A DNA stretch of 64,000 bases from Nymphaea colorata (taxonomy: Eukaryota > Streptophyta > Magnoliopsida > Nymphaeales > Nymphaeaceae), in NCBI RefSeq assembly GCF_008831285.2, contig NC_045148.1:9429001-9493000 (forward strand), written 5' to 3'. The notes beneath the pieces were generated by a model. That model was given only the letters and a program-made list of their open reading frames with translations, ran no database searches and was not told the DNA's origin. This document shows positions 25,258 through 42,010 of this stretch, piece after piece; position 1 is the stretch's first letter; the number at the start of each line of letters is the position of its first letter. Both the position numbers and the translations under genes were made by a program.

Positions 25258-26271
25258 CCGACAGAAAATCACAAACACTCTTATTTAGGTGAGGAATTTG
25301 GGCACAGTTTCTTCCCAATAAGTTTCTCCTTTGAATATCTATAAAGTACTACAAATAATGTCATCAATATCGACAGAAAATTTTTTGTTGAAAAACTGTT
25401 TTGAAATATTTTCAGTTAATTGAAAATTTTAAAAAACAATAATCTAAACTCATGATTGCCTTGGGAATATAAAGGAGAATATAGTCCGGGTTCTAATTCA
25501 ACTGGTTGGCACTTTCAGTTGCATTAGTAGTGAACTCACAAAATTTTTGTTGCTGGAGTTAAATTATTAAAATTTTAATACGGGCAGAATTAAAACTTTT
25601 CAAACTATATATAGATTAAACAATTTTTTTTTTAATTTTACACACACATATATATATATATAACTCTCAACACGAGGCCCCATGTTCATTCTTTAATATT
25701 ATAGAGAAAAGATATTTCTATATTACATTGAAAAAGAATAATATTTCTTTTTTAAAGTTTTCTCATGGGTCTCCTTTATCCTTTATCGTCAAAGGTGCAT
25801 CTTCGCCCAAAAGTATCATGATGTAACCCTTAGGCCGCCATTATTTACAGTATAAAGAAATAGCACTTTATTTCCTTTAAAATTAAAAAAAATAATACTT
25901 TGAAAGAATGATGCTGGCTTTTATTTTTTTAGTTGCATATGTGATATCATATATAACATTATTTAATTTGATAATGTTAAACAAAAGCCTTCAATAAAGG
26001 TTACTTTTTCGAATTTTCATTTTTATTTTAGGAACAACTGAGATTGAAAAATTTATTCTCATCAGTTTGTATTATTTTTTTGTCATTTAAAGTATGAGTA
26101 GCAATAATGCTATTAAATCAAATGAATTTGTAGCATTCTGTTGGTTTACATGTGGTGTCTAAAGGTCGACACATGTAAACGGCTAAAATGTCAGGAGCTG
26201 CCTGTTCAGCCATTTGTTCGAACAGCCACATTGAATAATGAGTGGTAAGTGACCGTTCACTGCAGCTTAAG

Positions 26272-26477
26272 GCGTGTTTGAATGACACTTGTAAATGTTG
26301 TTTCTAAAAAATTGGATTCATAAAGAAAATAGTTTTTAATTTTTTTAAAAAAGTATGACATACTTAAAACTCATTTTTTTACAAATAACTGGGACTATGT
26401 TATTTAATTTTTGTTGAAAAAGAAGTTTTTCAAAAATGATTTTCGATGAAACTGGTTTTAGTGTTATCTAAACACGC
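26272..26477. mobile_element. MITE-like inverted-repeat element
   Basis: The left end GCGTGTTTGAATGACAC and the reverse complement of the right end, GCGTGTTTAGATAACAC, match at 13 of 17 positions. About 200 bp, AT-rich, non-coding. The flanks show no clear target duplication. Confidence 0.5.
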
Positions 26478-26694
26478 AAAAAAAAAAGTTGTTGTGGAAG
26501 GAAGAAACACTACCTTATGGTTTTTAAGTCTTGTTTCGGTTGAAAAATCTTTGCGGGCTGAGTTATAACAAGCATTATGAGTAATTCTCATTTACATTAA
26601 TGATAAATTTAGGAGCGAAGATCTTACAAAATCATGCTCACCTTTAAAAGAATAATTAAATTAAGCTCCGGTTTAATTCTTTTACCCAATAGTT

Positions 26695-27060
26695 TAGGGC
26701 TGCACAACTAGTCGAGCCAACTCGAGCTCGACTCGTTTATGAACGAGCCGAGTTCGAGCTTACAAAGAGACTCGAAACGATAAACGAGTCAAGTTCGAGT
26801 TTTAGGAACTCGACTCGTTTATATTAGACTCGACTTGAAAACCGATACTTTATATAGTATTGCCAAAACCGGTTTCACATTAAACCAGTTAACGCTTGCA
26901 TAAATTAAATGAGTTAATGCTTACATAAGTTAACCTTAAATGAGTTAACATCTAAACAAGTTAAATGTGTTAAACGAGTTGAGTTCGAGCTCGAGCTCAA
27001 GTTTTGTGTCGAAGTTCGGGCACTTATCCTGACGGGCCTATACCTGCTCAAGCTTGAGAA
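26695..27060 (+). mobile_element. hAT-like element of the TAGGGCTGCACA family, copy 1 (right end unresolved)
   Basis: It begins TAGGGCTGCACAACTAGTCG and contains the same ordered GAGCTCGA, CGAGTTCGAG and AACTCGACTCGTTTAT phrases as the copies at 47061-47534 and 50554-51032, plus the internal CCAAAACCGGTTT core. The right terminal repeat cannot be seen, so this copy is probably truncated or diverged. Confidence 0.6.
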
Positions 27061-27516
27061 TTTTAACTCCCATAAAAATAATTGTTGCACGACTTCAATC
27101 ACTAGTTTATATTAGGTACCAGTCTTATATTAATTTAAGCGGCTAAACACAAGTTTTTTCAAACATGAATATTTTTCTTCTTTAAAATTTCAAGCATTTT
27201 TTTGGTGAAATACTGTGTCCCTGTGTGCGTGCGCACATGCAATCGGATGTGCGTCAAACACCTTGCTTGGCGTACATGCCTGCTGCATGTATATGTAACA
27301 GACTGACAGTGTGTGGAATTTGCATTGGAGGCTGAAGCAAGTTGCAGAGCTGTTTGCCTTTTGCTTCAAGGAGGAGAAAAGGCACAGGAACGGTGACTTG
27401 TGCCGCCACCTTCATCTCCATTCAAAGCGAAGTTATATTATGATCCTGCAATTTCTGCCATTACTTCTAAAAAACAAAAAAATCATGGTTATTAAAGATC
27501 CTTCGTTTTCACTCTT

Positions 27517-27527
27517 TATATATATAA
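27517..27527 (+). promoter_or_regulatory. Probable TATA box of the first polygalacturonase
   Basis: TATATATATAA lies 41 bp upstream of the ATG at 27568. A start about 30 bp downstream would leave that ATG as the first usable one and make the in-frame ATG at 27547 unlikely. Confidence 0.5.
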
Positions 27528-27567
27528 GTAAATTTAGCAGGCATTCATGTCATGTTTCATCAAAATA

Positions 27568-30076
27568 ATGGAGCAGAGCTTATTTTTGCTTCTAGTTCTG
27601 CTGATCGCATCTTCCCGAATTGAAGCCCGAATTGATGATCTCGGGTACATTCAAATGTTGGATCAAAGGATGGGAAAAGGAGAGGATGAAGATGATGAGG
27701 TGCAGTTTTTTCCATGGTTGCAGAGCGATGCCATTGGAAGAACACTGGTGAATATTGACAGTCTAGGAGCTGTTGGAGATGGGATCACTGACGACACTGA
27801 GGTAACAAATTGTGGAAACTTTGAGAATGTAAAGCTGCATGATGCGCTAATATGGCAGACCCATTTGCCATATAGGTCTTGATCTTTGACCAGCTGGACT
27901 CGCGTTGGCTCGGGCGATGAAGCCCAGTTGACCCGACCCTGTGGGCTTCGAGCTTCGCGCTGACTCTGTTCTTCTCTGTCTTGTACAGGCATTTGTGCAA
28001 GCATGGAAGGTGGCATGTAACACTTCAAATGCTGTGCTGCTGGTGCCTGAAAGGAAGACTTACCTGGTCAAAGCGGCGAGGTTTGGAGGGCCTTGCGCTG
28101 GTAACTTGATTGTTCAGGTATAGCTTATGCTGTTGTTTGATATTTTGTTAACAAAAATCTGAACAAGATTATCGCCGAGAAGGTTGGTGCATCGGACAAA
28201 GTGGGGTATGCGGCCGGTATCAGTTTTAAACTCTCGTAGTATCAACCATCTATCTATACCGTAGAAGGTGGGACACCAATATACAAGTTGAAGACTTCAA
28301 GACACCAAAGTAGCCCTTGACCTTAAAGAGATAGGGAAAAGGGAGGCTTCTGCTTCTGCTTTTGATCAAGTGGTAGGATTAGCCATTCACTCACAGGAAA
28401 AGTGATATGAGCAGAATTAAACGGTGGTGGAAGGAGATGACATGTGTTTGTGCAAGTGGGGAGAGCGGCATTGGCCTGGAGATGGGTTCATGGGGCATTG
28501 TGTTATTGCAACACATTTTCTTTCAAAATATGCTAAAGGAACAATGTTCTTGTTCCAAGAAACTTAATCTGATTGTGAATGAAGTTTCTAGTTATCGGAA
28601 TCAAATGCAATTCTGCAAAGCAAGAGCTGCTGTAATGGCGTGTTTCGTGAAGTCGAGTCACGTAGGTTTAACTTCCGTAATTTTCTTACAGATTTCAGGA
28701 GAAATTGTGGCGCCAGATGATCCAAACGACTGGGATCCTGCTAGCCCAAGAACATGGCTTTTCTTCTCCGGCCTGAGGGGCGTGATATTTCAAGGTGGTG
28801 GGCTCATCAACGGTTCAGGCCACAATTGGTGGGCATCATCTTGCAAGATCGACAAGACAAAAGTAATTGCCTCCCATCTCTTCCAAGTTTTCTTTTCCAC
28901 TTTAGTTGAACCATGGCAGATTCAGCGCAGCCATTGAAGCTCTCAGAAATGGAGCCTTGATGCCTTGCCTCAGAAAGAGCTCCATTTCTTCTGATCTCGT
29001 TCTTTCTTTCTAACTGAGGAAACTATGTAGATGTCACAATATCTATGAATTAAGCATGGGCGTTCAATAAGGTCTTGCCGAGGCATTAAACCATTGCTTA
29101 TCATATTATACTGCCTTTTTGAAATATCCAAATGTGCTTTTCAAATATGGCAAAACATGCAAATACAGATCCAAATCGGGATATACCTTGTATTAAATGC
29201 AGATGCAGGGACGGCATTTTTGGGGTGCAGTTGAGGTTACTTGGTGGTTTAACTTAGTAAGGTAAAACGCCTCGTACTTAATCGATTGTTGAATGAACAT
29301 ACCATTATTTACCTATTAATAGGGCACAATTACCTCAAAGGGTGTAGAAGTTGTATAAAACATTACCTCAAAGGGTGTAGCGCAATCAGGCAGCAAAGAA
29401 AATCAGAACTTGAGAAGTATAAAAGTATAGCCTAAGAGGTTTATGCCAAAGAAATTTCCCCTAAGTGAACATTACAAAAAAATGTTGTATACAACACCAG
29501 GTAATCTGTCGTTTTGGATTCTGGAAGTAGAACACGCCGTCACCTCTGGTTGATCAACCCAGCTTGCTAGAGTTCATTCTGTTTGGAAACCTCACATTCC
29601 CATGAGAATATCCTTTCCATGTGTTCGCAAATCGCGATTTCCAAGTTTCTTGTAGTGACAAACCCAACAAAGTGTTTGAAAGCTCCTTTTGATTTTCAAG
29701 TAGTTTTGGCTGTAAAGAAGAAAGGAGTTTGATGGTGAATAAGGCTCTCTTGCCGTGAAAGGGTGAAGCCACACCAAGACATTTTGGTGTTCAGAACAGC
29801 GCATAGATTCTCTTTTTGCAACAGTTCGGCAGCCCTCATGATCCCAAGCGCAGCAAGTCGATAAAGAAAACGCAACCCACTTTCTCATTTCTATAACATT
29901 GTTTTGATGTTCAGAACAGCATAGATATCTTTCACATACCAACTTTGGTCCGTGGTTTCTGAGTTTCTGTTGTTGAATTCATTGAGAAGCCCAAAATTTG
30001 CCCTTGTGACCATGAGAAGGAATTAACATATGGCTTTCATTTCTTTGTGCAGCCATGCAGGCCAGCTCCCACAGTA

Positions 30077-30118
<42 letters not shown>

Positions 30119-33100
30119 ACATGTGAGTACTTGAAATGCAAGCTAACTAGAGAGGCTTATCTGCACAGGCATTCACAATTGACTCGAGTTCTGCAGTGTG
30201 GGTAAGGAGCCTGAACCTCAAGGACAGCCAGCAGATCCATTTCACTGTATCCCGTTCGCAAGTAGTCCGTGTGTCCGAACTTAACGTCCAGGCACCACAC
30301 AACAGCCCCAACACCGACGGCATACACATAAGCGACTCCACCAACATTGTAATCCAAAACAGCAAGATCGGAACAGGTTCATCCTCCTCCTTGATCAACC
30401 CAATTCCTCAGCCCCCAATAGCTTTTATAATGAAAGATTGTCACTCTTTTAAGTAGCGAGCCATTCTCAAGAACAACAGTCCACATATATCGGGAGAAGG
30501 GATACGTCAGACTTCAAATCCCCCTGAGATCAGACTAACAGCGCAGTTCTAAAAAAGAATAACAGCACCAGGTTATTCATTGCGACCAAAGATTTTACTA
30601 CTAGAGCTGGGATGGAAGTAGGTACGTTAGAGGCCGTTTGGCACCAGTTAAGAACTATTAGTCTAGTGAAACTGCTCAATAGTTAGGGCTGATTTGTAGA
30701 ACACTTTAACATAGCGTTTCATGAATCTACTGTAAATTTTGGGACAGAACCATTAGTACCAAACAGCCCCGCTGCCCCCTTTAGAACGAAGTCATGTGTC
30801 CATGAAATCGTACCTCAACAACTTTTGGTACAGGTGGTGTTAAAACAAGGAGGGCAGGTACCGATATGAGTGCTCAACAAAAGATGTGGAAGAGCGACTC
30901 AAGAATTGATCTCATCGACTTTCTTGTCACCAAAATAATGGCCAAAGTTCGCACTTGTCTAGTCTTAAGAGCCAGTCCACCACCATTCTGGTAGTATCAG
31001 ATGTCCGCAGGGCCTCCCTGATGAGTTCAGGTGCTTGCCTTCGGAAAATTTGAACAAGAGCAACTGAAGAAGAGAATATCAAATGCATTCTGCATGGCAT
31101 GTGACCATGTCAAGAGAGTGGGGCTTATCAACTTCCAGATTGGTCCCCTTTTATTTGGAAAATATAAAGTGAAGAGTAACTGTAGCAATCTCACAGGAAG
31201 ATGATAAACCATGTCTGCTGGTTTCAGGTGACGACTGCATTTCCATTGTCAACGGCACCTCAAACATCAAGATGAAAAACATCATGTGTGGACCAGGACA
31301 TGGGATCAGGTATGTGATTGTTTTCTTATAGAATATGCATTCCATATTTACACATACACAAACTGTGCACATGGGTAGACCTCTGATTTTGCCACTAGAG
31401 CAAGCAATGCGTTGGAAACAGGGAACTAAAATGAACATAGCTGCATGCCATGTCTGAGAAGGAACCAGACCAGGAACAGAGTCAACTGGTTCCTCCTAGT
31501 ACACTAGCAACTTTAATTTTAACCTGACTTGGTTTATCACAGCATCGGAAGCCTTGGTAAAGACAATTCAACTGCTGCGGTCATTGGCGTGGTTCTGGAC
31601 AATGCAGTTCTTACAGGGACCACGAATGGTGTCAGAATAAAAACATGGCAGGTAAATAGCGCACAAACGGCGGCGAACACTGTTCCAAACAAAACCAAAC
31701 CGAGCACCAAACGAAGAGGCTCCGTTCCAAAAAGAAGAGGGGAGCCAGTGCCTGGTCTACAGACCACATCTCCACCACCAACCTGATAAGTTAGCAGACA
31801 AATCCTTGAACCTGGCCGTCGCCCAGCATTCCTGTGCTTTGTAATCGTTTTTGCAGCATTATGACATGAGGTTAGTAGCTTAAACAAGCAACTGTTTGTG
31901 ATTAACAAACAAACTGATTTTGAACAGGGGGGTTCAGGCTATCTAAGAGGAGTAAGGTTCCAGAACGTTCGTATGAACAATGTCAGCAACCCAATCATCA
32001 TAGACCAGTTCTACTGCGATTCACCAACTCCTTGTGCAAACCAGGTAGGCCTGTAAACTAGCAATTCTTTTTGCCTATCCTAAAGTAGAACCTTCATGTC
32101 GCTGCCCAAAAGTTTAGGCGTTTTGACTCGTAAATATTTAGTTATAAACATCCATATGAGTTCCATCTTCTATACATGCCAAGCAGCAAACATTTTATAT
32201 AGAAAATCTCATTAGATAACTGCCTTCTTTGAAGATCAACAGCTAACATACAAGAGGAAGAGCCTTGTCTAAAATCATTTTGTAATTACCCTTTCACTAG
32301 CTGTTTCAAAATATCAAATGCTAAAGATTCCTAAGAACTCAAGTTATAAACGATTCTGCTACATTTTAACAGCTCAACTGAACAATAGTTCCAAAAGCTT
32401 TATTGAAAATTTACCACCACTCCCGTTGTCCTGTGGCAACATATGATACCTAGACATATAAAAATTCAAATATTTTCGAGCAACAAAATTTCCTTCACTT
32501 TACCAGGCAAATAGCATCTCGAAAAATCGTTAAACAGGGATAGCAACTAATGATTGATTCGAAAGGAAGTTAAATCTACTCACGGCACCCATAACTTGCT
32601 CTTTCACAAACCAACCAGTCACCTCAACCAGAATAGAAGATCGGACAAGATCTCCATCTTCATATAAATTAATAGCATCTTGGTAACCCAAAAAAGAAAA
32701 GCTTCGCAGAAAGAGAACAATTTCATCACTGAAGCTGGTCCAATAAAGTAATAATCCTAAAATAGCTCAAAAGCATCATCCAGAAGGTAGTTTTGCAACC
32801 TTTCTTACTTTTCTTGTCTTGGTTAAAAGCATTTTGATTTTTCTACAGCGAAGTTAGCCCTTGACTTTCATATATTTGTGCATGCTTCCTCTCCTATACC
32901 TTTTATACTGGGACTAGCTGACAAAAGGCTCATTTTCTATTTGTTTATGAAACTACCAGACGTCAGCAGTAAGCGTAACGGAAGTGATGTACATAAATAT
33001 CAGTGGAACTTCAGCGACTCCAAATGCTATCAAGTTAGCGTGCAGTGACACAGTGCCGTGCAGCAAGATCGTCTTAGCTAATATTAACCTGCGGAGAGAT

Positions 33101-33247
33101 GATGGAACAGCAAAGGCCTTCTGCAACAACGCCATTGGATTCAAATATGGCCTTGTCATTCCATCTCTTGATTGTTTACTGAGCTATGGCCATGATGCTT
33201 CAGAGAAGAGGAAGAGAGACCGACAGATCATCCATACAGAGTTATAA
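27568..33247 (+). CDS. Polygalacturonase (GH28), secreted
   Basis: Hydrolyses alpha-1,4-galacturonan of pectin in the cell wall. Exons: 27568-27801, 27989-28117, 28692-28862, 30053-30073, 30169-30376, 31228-31309, 31543-31651, 31928-32044 and 32960-33247. They total 1359 nt, or 452 aa plus stop, all with GT-AG junctions. The N-terminus MEQSLFLLLVLLIASSRIEA looks like a signal peptide and is followed by an acidic stretch (GEDEDDEVQFF). GH28 motifs are complete: SPNTDGIHI at 231-239, GDDCIS at 255-260, GPGHGISIGSLG from 276 (His279) and RIKTW at 313-317. All catalytic and binding residues I can identify are present, so it should be active. Exon 4 is only 21 nt (PCRPAPT). The start was chosen for its distance from the TATA box and the signal peptide. 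Endo or exo mode cannot be told from sequence here. Confidence 0.93.
28180..28330 (+). mobile_element. Degenerate SINE-like repeat in polygalacturonase intron 2
   Basis: The phrase AAGGTTGGTGCATCGGACAA recurs with two changes at about 57675, and both copies later carry a GACACCAA word. The spacing and the GTTTTAAACTC block resemble decayed A and B boxes of a tRNA-derived SINE. Ends are not resolved. Confidence 0.4.
30081..30118 (+). repeat. (CT)n tract just downstream of the 21-nt exon
   Basis: About 15 CT units begin seven bases after the donor of exon 4 (30053-30073). The tract could act as a pyrimidine-rich splicing element for that very short exon, though this is inference. Confidence 0.92.
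30630..30771. mobile_element. MITE-like element in polygalacturonase intron 5
   Basis: The left end is GGCCGTTTGGCACCAG. The right end reads GGGGCTGTTTGGTACTA on the other strand, giving an imperfect inverted repeat around about 110 bp. No ORF and no clear target duplication. Confidence 0.5.
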
Positions 33248-33356
33248 GTCATTCACCAACAAACACCACAAGAAAGAAGGGACGCAGAAAGTATGTGCTT
33301 TCACTTGCATCATAGCGAATTGGAAAGGAGGCTGCTAGTCTTAATAGGCTATTACT

Positions 33357-33362
33357 AATAAA
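33357..33362 (+). terminator. Possible polyadenylation signal of the first polygalacturonase
   Basis: AATAAA about 110 bp after the stop codon, in an AT-rich context. Confidence 0.4.
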
Positions 33363-34071
33363 CATTCGGGTAGACGTCCCATGTGCCCAACTGGAGCTGC
33401 ATTATGTAAGGTACAATAGATTGGTAGCATAAACAAGAATTTGGCTCAATGTGTAACTAGATAGAGGAAGAATTCGTAAGTTCCCTGACAACATTAATTA
33501 GGAAGAGGATCACATGGAAGGTCATTTTCTGACATAAGACTTTCAGCACCTGCTGCCCATAAACTAGGAAAATTTGTTTTCATCTCGAACTACTTGTCAT
33601 GATATATTATACTTTAGTACATTATACATTTTCGAATAATGCCAGATTTTCATATGTCTACATTATAACTGTGGTCTAGTCAACTTCATGAGATACTATA
33701 ACAAGAAGTTACTCTATATACTTTAAGTGGTTAATAAAAAATTTTACCAAATAAAACTTAGTTAATGGAATGCAAAGATGCAATTTAGATTTCTTCAGTC
33801 AATAAAATTATATGCTATTATTGAAGATTAAAGAAAGAAAAAAATCAAAGGCCTTATAATCTTAAAACAGAGTTGTATATGCAATTAGTTAAGATACACT
33901 TACAGCACCAACCTTTAACCAGCAGTACCGCTAAACATCCCTATAATAAAGCTATATTAGCACAAAGGTTCACATTCAATACAATAAGAAAAATAAAAAT
34001 ATCCATTTTGAGGTATAAAAAATAATTAATAAGATAAATCTTGGGAACAATAGCTTCTTGTACAACTGAAG

Positions 34072-34147
<76 letters not shown>

Positions 34148-34944
34148 AAAAATAGTATCCTTCAATGCAAAACTAATACTAACACAAAATCATGACTACG
34201 AACTCAGGAAAAAATGATAAGAGAAGCACGTCAGAAGTGTAGCAAGAAAAGTAACAACGTGAATAAATCATAAGACAAGCGGGGGCAAGAAAGCAATAGA
34301 AGAATGAGATGAGTCATGTTTCAAATGCAAGGAATCCTCCACATCTGAAAGTAACTTCTAGAAAGTGCCGTATCCTATCAAAATTGATAACCCTAAGTTT
34401 TAGTTTTGAAACTATTCTCATGGACTCAAATACATTTTGATCAAAAACAGCAAATCAGTTTTTCACCAGATAGATATTTTTTAAAAATTGCAGCCAAAAG
34501 TAAGAATAAGCATGCTAAACTTTAGAGACATGAGACTAACCATGCCAAGCTCCAGACACTCAATCACGCTCACTGACCAATTTGGTAGGATCTACCTCCC
34601 ATAGAGTTGTCCAGCAACTATTTATGAATTTCTTAAATACAGGAATATGAAGGTCTTTGAAAACAAACACAAAGAACAGTTTAATACAAAGATGATAGTA
34701 GAACAAAAAAGGACTAGCCTCACATTCAAGCTTTCCTAGGATTAAGTACTACATACGAAACGGCGTACAAATATGAGAAGCTTCAAGCATACCTGAGTAA
34801 CTAAATCCCTATAATTAGAACCACTAAGCACTATTAGTCAGCGCTATGGAAATACATAACAAAGGCTGGTCTCATTCCTTAATCTCAACTGCGCATATGT
34901 TACAATAACATCATGGATTTTGATACAGTCATACACTGCATAAG
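33363..34944. other. Convergent intergenic spacer
   Basis: No supported gene between the plus-strand polygalacturonase and the minus-strand kinase, whose 3' ends face each other. It contains the long (TA)n tract at 34073-34144; the rest is AT-rich. Confidence 0.5.
34073..34144 (+). repeat. (TA)n microsatellite, about 72 bp
   Basis: An uninterrupted alternating TA tract. Confidence 0.97.
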
Positions 34945-39544
<4,600 letters not shown>

Positions 39545-40759
39545 GCACTGAGACGAGACAAATGCACCAACCTTCTGAAATTTCTTCAGAGAATTTGTTC
39601 TATAACAATGGCAAGCACCCAACAACCTAAGAACCATCACACCCCAGGATGAGCAAAACATAAAAAAAAAAGCCAAAAGACAATAACATGAACAACGACA
39701 ACAACAACAATCACCAACTATATTAACCACCAGTCTTCAGCAGTCTCGCAGTTACAAGCTACAGTCACATCAATTCCGTGCCATATTAGGACTTGTAACA
39801 GAAGTCTGGCACACTTAGGTGCTACAATATCATCTATGACACCTTGTAATTCAATGTCTCATAAAGCAGGTAGAGACTGCAGAAATATTAGTTTCTCATA
39901 CTGCAAGCCTATAAGAAACCAACTTCAACAAATAAAGAGACTAGCAAATACTAATAGCAAACTTTCCCTAAAAGATTGCTGTTATCTAAAATACACCCTT
40001 TTTTTACCTTTCTTATTCCAGCCTTGTTGTTACATATAACTTTCAAAAGAAATAGCAAATGCTCTTTTCCTTTCCTCTATCTAATTTTCTCATGAACAGT
40101 CCACTATGAATCTTTTATTACAGTTGTTCTGAAAACAATAGCTATACATGCTCCAAAAAATTATTACCAAGAAATTTTTGAACTCCTTATAACTTGAGAA
40201 AAGCTGTAAGAGTTCTAGGAGATGCACATTATGCATCTAAGATACAACAAAAGACAGCAGTGTTCTAGCTTGTTCACTTATAGTATAGGTGTAATTTCAA
40301 TAAGGTAGGACAACTAAATTTTCAAAGCTGAAGATCACTTGCTTTTATGTCAACAATGCCAACACTGTAAAAATGCATGACCGAGACACTTACAACTACA
40401 CATCAGTGTTTAAAAACTAACCGAGTCAAATCAGATCGTCCCTCACCAAGTCAACCCAATAGGAGGACTCATTTATGGCTTAAACTAAGCCCAACTGGCC
40501 CAAAACTCGTTTGGTTCAGTCACGCCACAAGTCAAACAAGACTCAGGCAAGTTTGGTTGTTTTCTTTTTTTCTTTTCTTAACTAAAACTTGGCAACTTTC
40601 AGCCATGACTTGGGTAACTCACGAGTTTCTGTAAATTTGGTGAGTCATGGGAGGTGAAATTTGTCAAATGGCAAACAGATAAAAGCAGGTATATGCAAGG
40701 CCTTTTGGTAAGTCGAGTGAAACATAAGAGAAGCCCAACAACAGGGTTTCTGTTATGTT

Positions 40760-41496
40760 CAATGTTATCCGTATCGTATAGGTCTAAAAAACCTATACGA
40801 TACGCTTACGATACACGATACGCTCGTGTATCGTAAGCGTATCGCCCGTATTGTACGATACAGGCACCGTATTGTACAATATGGGCGATACACCCCCGTA
40901 TCGTACGATACGGGGAAAAACACAAAATTTTTAAATTTTTAAAGTTTCAACTTTAAACACTCCTCCCTCTCTTTCTTCTTGTATTTAAAGACTCCAAAAG
41001 ACATGGAAGGGAGAGATTTTGCCCATTTTCATCAAAAATAACCGAGGATTCATCGATTTGGGGAGATATTATCGTTGAATCATAAAAGTTGATAACTATA
41101 TGTTTTGAACTTATGAAATTGTGATGTATTCTAAGTCCTAAGACTCCAAGTCCTAAGACTCTACGTCGTAAGTTTCTATAGTTGAAAATTGTGATGGATG
41201 CTTATTATGTTATTTTGAATCTCTGATTTCTTATTTTTGAATGTGTTGTCAATACACATGAAAGTTCCTTATGTATGATGATCTTTTTGATATTTGAAAA
41301 CATTTTTCTTGATTTCTGATTTTTTGTTTATTTTTTCAAATTTTTAATGATTTTTATCTATTTTTTCTTGTTTTTTAATATTTTTTAATTTTAAAATTAA
41401 TTTTACGATACGTTACGATACATTTCAGATACGTTACGATACGGTGTATAGGTCGGCCCGACCGATACGCAATACGCTACGCCAGTGATAACATTG
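40760..41496. mobile_element. Non-autonomous hAT-like element, 737 bp, with hairpin-rich left end
   Basis: A perfect 10 bp terminal inverted repeat (CAATGTTATC) is flanked by a perfect 8 bp direct repeat GTTATGTT at 40752-40759 and 41497-41504. An 8 bp duplication and CA/TG ends fit the hAT superfamily. Both ends carry many copies of TACGATAC or its complement, as expected of subterminal transposase-binding motifs. The middle is AT-rich with no ORF. Confidence 0.85.
40770..40915 (+). repeat. Cluster of near-perfect hairpins and a palindrome
   Basis: In order: a 14 bp stem with a 7 nt loop at 40770-40804; a perfect 20 bp stem (CGATACGCTTACGATACACG) with a 7 nt loop at 40798-40844; a 13 of 14 bp stem at 40843-40887; and a perfect 22 bp palindrome with half CCCCGTATCGT at 40894-40915. 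The first and second stems share bases, so they are alternative folds. Confidence 0.95.
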
Positions 41497-41768
41497 GTTA
41501 TGTTCTCTATGCGTTATCGCCTCGACGGGTTTAACTTTCTCCTATGAAACCCTAGCTTCAAGCCTTCAACCTTTTGACGAATTTAGAGGGGTGATAATTC
41601 CAGCAACTTCGCCAGCATCCCTTTGGAAACCAGTGACATCGAAAGTTTCCTTTTTTCACCAGTCCTCCCTCACATTTTTCCTCCAACATTTAGGCATCTC
41701 ACTCTTTTTTCCTGTCCAATTTTTTGGCATTTCTATGGTATATATATCATAGTCTCAAAAAACTTTAA

Positions 41769-42010
41769 TGTGTTCTAAACGGCAAGGTTTTTCTCGGGTA
41801 TAATATGGCAAGCTTAAAAAAATAGAAAAAATACAGTAAATTTTTAAAAATTAAAAAAACTAAAAATGAGAATAATAAAATAAGTGAGAAACTAATAACG
41901 CAAACATAAAAAAATAAGTAGATTTGCAACAATTAAAAATTAGAAAACAAAAACAATCATTCTGGCATTAACAATGTGAAAAAAATAAATAAATGAAAAA
42001 AACAATTTTT
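41769..42010 (+). repeat. AT-rich dispersed repeat, copy B
   Basis: The diverged partner of 15631-15850, starting TGTGTTCTAAACGGCAAGGT. It lies inside the proposed outer hAT-like element and the kinase leader intron. Confidence 0.6.

Larger units (their letters stand above)
24040..26694. other. AT-rich spacer between DRM and the first polygalacturonase
   Basis: No supported gene. The stretch upstream of DRM (24.0-24.2 kb) should hold its promoter, but I see no clear TATA element. Beyond it are two MITE-like inverted-repeat elements, listed separately, and otherwise low-complexity AT-rich DNA. Confidence 0.45.

Noticed and set aside
27547-27567. Upstream in-frame ATG of the first polygalacturonase
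   Set aside because: It lies only about 20 bp from the TATA-like motif, so it is probably at or before the transcription start, and it would weaken the signal peptide start.
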